This document shows positions 62,183 to 64,000 of a DNA stretch of 64,000 nt, piece after piece (within the stretch, counting starts at the first letter, position 1; every line of letters starts with the position of its first letter). Position numbers and translations under genes: made by a program. A model generated the notes under the pieces. It saw only the letters and a program-made list of their open reading frames with translations. It ran no database searches and was not told the DNA's origin. Source of the stretch: Kribbella caucasensis (GTDB taxonomy: Bacteria; Actinomycetota; Actinomycetes; Propionibacteriales; Kribbellaceae); contig NZ_SNWQ01000028.1 in the NCBI RefSeq assembly GCF_004361855.1, positions 33,083 to 97,082 on the forward strand, in the 5' to 3' direction.

Positions 62183-62506
62183 CTACATCGGCTGGATCTC
62201 GAAGATCTCGACCGCGAACCGGCCCTTGCCCTCGGACAGGAACGGGTGTCCGTCCAGCAGTGCCCTGGCGGCGTCGAGGTCGGCGGCCTCGACGATCGTG
62301 TAGCCGTTCTGGTCGCTCGGCTCGGTGGTCGAACCGTCGTCGCGGACCGACGCCCGCGGCGTGAGTGGGTTGCCCTGGTCGGTGATGGCGGAGCCGGCTT
62401 TGCCCATCCACTCCGTCCAGGCCTTCATCTGCTCCTCGCCCTGTTCCGGAGTGAAGTCCTCCATCGGTGTCGCCGGTCCCCGGTACAGGTACAGGTACTT
62501 GCTCAT
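62183..62506 (-). CDS. YciI-like (YCII-related) protein
   Basis: 107 residues from ATG 62506. MSKYLYLYRGPATPMEDFTPEQGEEQMKAWTEWM and the later GYTIVEAADLDAARALLDGHPF fit the YCII/DGPF ferredoxin-like fold found near sigma factors and in small enzymes. Function not assigned. Its end is 6 bases from the KTSC gene, tail to tail. Confidence 0.8.
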   Translation of the reverse strand: MSKYLYLYRGPATPMEDFTPEQGEEQMKAWTEWMGKAGSAITDQGNPLTPRASVRDDGSTTEPSDQNGYTIVEAADLDAARALLDGHPFLSEGKGRFAVEIFEIQPM

Positions 62507-62689
62507 GGTGTTGCCCTCCCTTGTCTCGCAAAGCGCCACGCGCCCGCGGAATCGCCCCCTGATGAGCGTTCTCTTGGCTGACGAACGACGACCCGACGAA
62601 TCGACAAGACCGCGCAAGGGTTTTCGCTGCGTCGCCGACGGGCACCGGAGAGTGGATCCACGGGGGTGCCCAGCACCAGGAGATAGACC

Positions 62690-62914
62690 ATGGTCACTCG
62701 CAGAGCCACGACCAGCTCACGTGTCGTCACCGTCCTTGTCGTCATCTGGCTGCTGATCGGCTTGGCCGCGGCCGCCCAGCGGAACTACTTCGCCGGTTCG
62801 GACGCGACCTGCGCGAAGGTGGGAACCACCCTGGTCACCATCGTCGCCGGCCCGCTGAACTACGTCGGTGCCAACCCGAAGATCGACTGCGAGGCGCCGC
62901 AACCGTCGCGATAA
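62690..62914 (+). CDS. Small single-pass membrane protein
   Basis: 74 residues from ATG 62690 with AGGAG upstream. One membrane helix at about 11-29 (RVVTVLVVIWLLIGLAAAAQ), then a short outside part with two cysteines (C41, C67) that could form a disulfide. Similar small proteins are scattered in actinobacteria; function unknown. Confidence 0.65.
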   Translation: MVTRRATTSSRVVTVLVVIWLLIGLAAAAQRNYFAGSDATCAKVGTTLVTIVAGPLNYVGANPKIDCEAPQPSR

Positions 62915-63588
62915 CGCCGTCGCAAAACCTGGGCTCGGGACCAGGCTCAGTTGGGCCGTGGTCGACGGCGGCGTGGAGAATAGGCGGGATAGGGGTGCGG
63001 TTACACCTGGTGCCGTCCGGTGTATGACCCCCGGGCCTCACCTTCAGCCGCTACGAGCGGCCACTCGCCGAGAGGCGTCTACTGGGCGGTGCGGTACGTG
63101 GCGGGTGGGAGACTAGCGATCGTCTTCCCACCCGCGCTCCGCGTCTTTGGACCTGAGTCAGTCGTCCCGGCCAAGGCCGTTCCCCGAGATCCTGTCGGGC
63201 AAGACCCCTGGATCCGAGGTTGGCGTCCCGCCCACCGCGACGACGGCGGCTGCACTCGCGCGACCCGTCTGGGACCCGGGCTTGAGTGGTGGGGGACCAT
63301 GGAAGATGTGGCCCGCGGTGACGCGGGAGACGGGTGTGACCTGAGGGACGATGCCGGCATCGCGACGGTGCTGCCGGGAGGGGTCTGCAAGGGTTCGGTG
63401 AAGGTGTCCGACCCCGATTTGCATCTCCACCGCGAATGTCAGTAATGTTCTTCTTGTTGGAGCGAGCGCGGGACGCGAAAGCGGCCGGACGCTCCGACCA
63501 CTCCCTGAAGGTCAAAGGAGCCGAAACACGCCCTCGGCGGGTTTCGGTCACTAAGACGCGCAGGGGGACTGGGACGAAAGAGGCCGAT
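62915..63588. other. Gene-free stretch upstream of the rRNA promoter
   Basis: No convincing open frame or RNA gene was seen; open frames here have no ribosome-binding site or family pattern. It may hold further rRNA promoters: TTGCAT (63419-63424) - 18 bases - TAATGT (63443-63448) is one candidate. Confidence 0.55.
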
Positions 63589-63617
63589 TTGACCGGCCCC
63601 GGACGAAACAGTAAAGT
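63589..63617 (+). promoter_or_regulatory. rRNA operon promoter
   Basis: TTGACC (63589-63594), 17 bases, TAAAGT (63612-63617), a strong vegetative-sigma promoter of the form usual at actinobacterial rrn operons; about 290 bases upstream of 16S rRNA. Confidence 0.82.
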
Positions 63618-63675
63618 TGGGCGAGTTGCCCCGGAGCTTCAAACGAAAGTCTGAAGCGCGGTGTGCGTCCGATTC

Positions 63676-63709
63676 TTGAGAACTCAACAGCGTGCCGAAA
63701 GTCAATGCC
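63676..63709 (+). promoter_or_regulatory. rRNA leader antitermination region
   Basis: TTGAGAACTCAA (63676-63687) forms the boxB-like hairpin and GTGCCGAAAGTCAATGCC (63692-63709) the conserved boxC-like segment of actinobacterial rrn leaders. A further hairpin TCCTTTGAA/TTCAAAGGA spans 63811-63861, and the leader is clearly more A/T-rich than the genes. Confidence 0.75.
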
Positions 63710-63906
63710 GAAATATGCATTAACCCCGTTCACAGGCATTGGACGATCTCTTCCACCCCGGGTCTCTTCGAGATTTTGGGTGCTGGGTTGTCTGTTGTTC
63801 TGTGGCGGATTCCTTTGAAACTATTGATTCAAGTCAGTTTGATTGTTTCTGATTCAAAGGATCTACTCGATGTGTCGACTCACCACTTAGTGGTTTGTCA
63901 TATTAT

Positions 63907-64000
63907 TCAACGGAGAGTTTGATCCTGGCTCAGGACGAACGCTGGCGGCGTGCTTAACACATGCAAGTCGAGCGGTAAGGCCCTTCGGGGTACACGAGCG
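63907..64000 (+). rRNA. rrs: 16S ribosomal RNA, 5' end only
   Basis: The conserved AGAGTTTGATCCTGGCTCAG starts at 63914, which places the mature 5' end near 63907. Continues GACGAACGCTGGCGGCGTGC and runs off the window at 64000. The variable part AAGGCCCTTCGGGGTACACG fits Propionibacteriales (Kribbella/Nocardioides type). Confidence 0.97.

Overview
The window reads as a contiguous piece of chromosome from a high-GC Gram-positive actinobacterium. Protein-coding density is high, GTG starts are common, many proteins carry Tat or Sec signals, and the partial 16S rRNA at the right edge has the Propionibacteriales type of 5' end. The mix of genes (SigE-family sigma factor, MacRS-type two-component system, LexA next to a LysM protein, B12-dependent NrdJ behind NrdR) and the style of the sequence suggest Kribbella or a close relative. 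The genus is an inference; only the actinobacterial assignment is firm.

Layout. 0-5 kb: a truncated rlmN, a tiny DivIVA-like protein, a divergent XRE regulator/methionine aminopeptidase pair with two operator-like dyads, a LOG-family protein and a class-III aminotransferase ending in a GTACGCCG repeat array. 5-11 kb: two small secreted proteins, a four-gene glutamate-type ABC uptake operon (gluABCD on the minus strand, with a stem-loop between gluB and gluC) and a Tat-exported amidohydrolase. 11-19.3 kb: miaB, an APH-like kinase, an exported phosphoesterase with a LamG-like domain, a Nudix hydrolase, two small acidic proteins, miaA, and a sigma factor with a membrane partner. 19.3-26.8 kb: gamma-glutamyltransferase, then a striking gene set (M20 hydrolase, GNAT, SIS protein, N-acyl/N-succinyl-amino-acid racemase, N-acyl-D-amino-acid deacylase) that looks like a D-amino-acid to L-amino-acid conversion or salvage pathway. 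27-30 kb: dapF and hflX. 30-38.3 kb: a secreted M6 protease, a MacRS-like sensor/regulator pair with MacR-box-like sites in the shared intergenic region, a subtilisin and a fused SecDF. 38.3-43.6 kb: DNA repair and SOS genes (XPD/DinG-like helicase, ATP-dependent ligase, glutathione peroxidase, lexA, LysM protein, with three SOS-box-like sites).

43.6-45.0 kb is a gene-free stretch made largely of several different tandem and inverted repeats. 45-58.8 kb: nucleoside hydrolase, exported glycerophosphodiesterase, nrdR-nrdJ with a paired NrdR box, a LuxR-type regulator with a methyltransferase, a GntR regulator, a secreted GH3 glycosidase with a LacI-type operator, and an aldo/keto reductase. 58.9-62.9 kb: a cluster of small, poorly known genes led by a stand-alone CHAT/caspase-like protease and a two-helix membrane protein, followed by a small conserved protein, an XRE protein, a KTSC-domain protein, a YciI-like protein and a small membrane protein. 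The last kilobase is the control region of an rRNA operon (promoter, antitermination leader) leading into 16S rRNA.

Most genes are ordinary chromosomal ones. The best candidates for something new are the CHAT protease cluster (59-62 kb), the SIS-containing racemase/deacylase operon (22.6-26.8 kb), the XRE/MetAP switch (1.3-2.4 kb) and the repeat-rich non-coding blocks (4.9, 15.3, 16.0, 16.9 and 43.6-45.0 kb).
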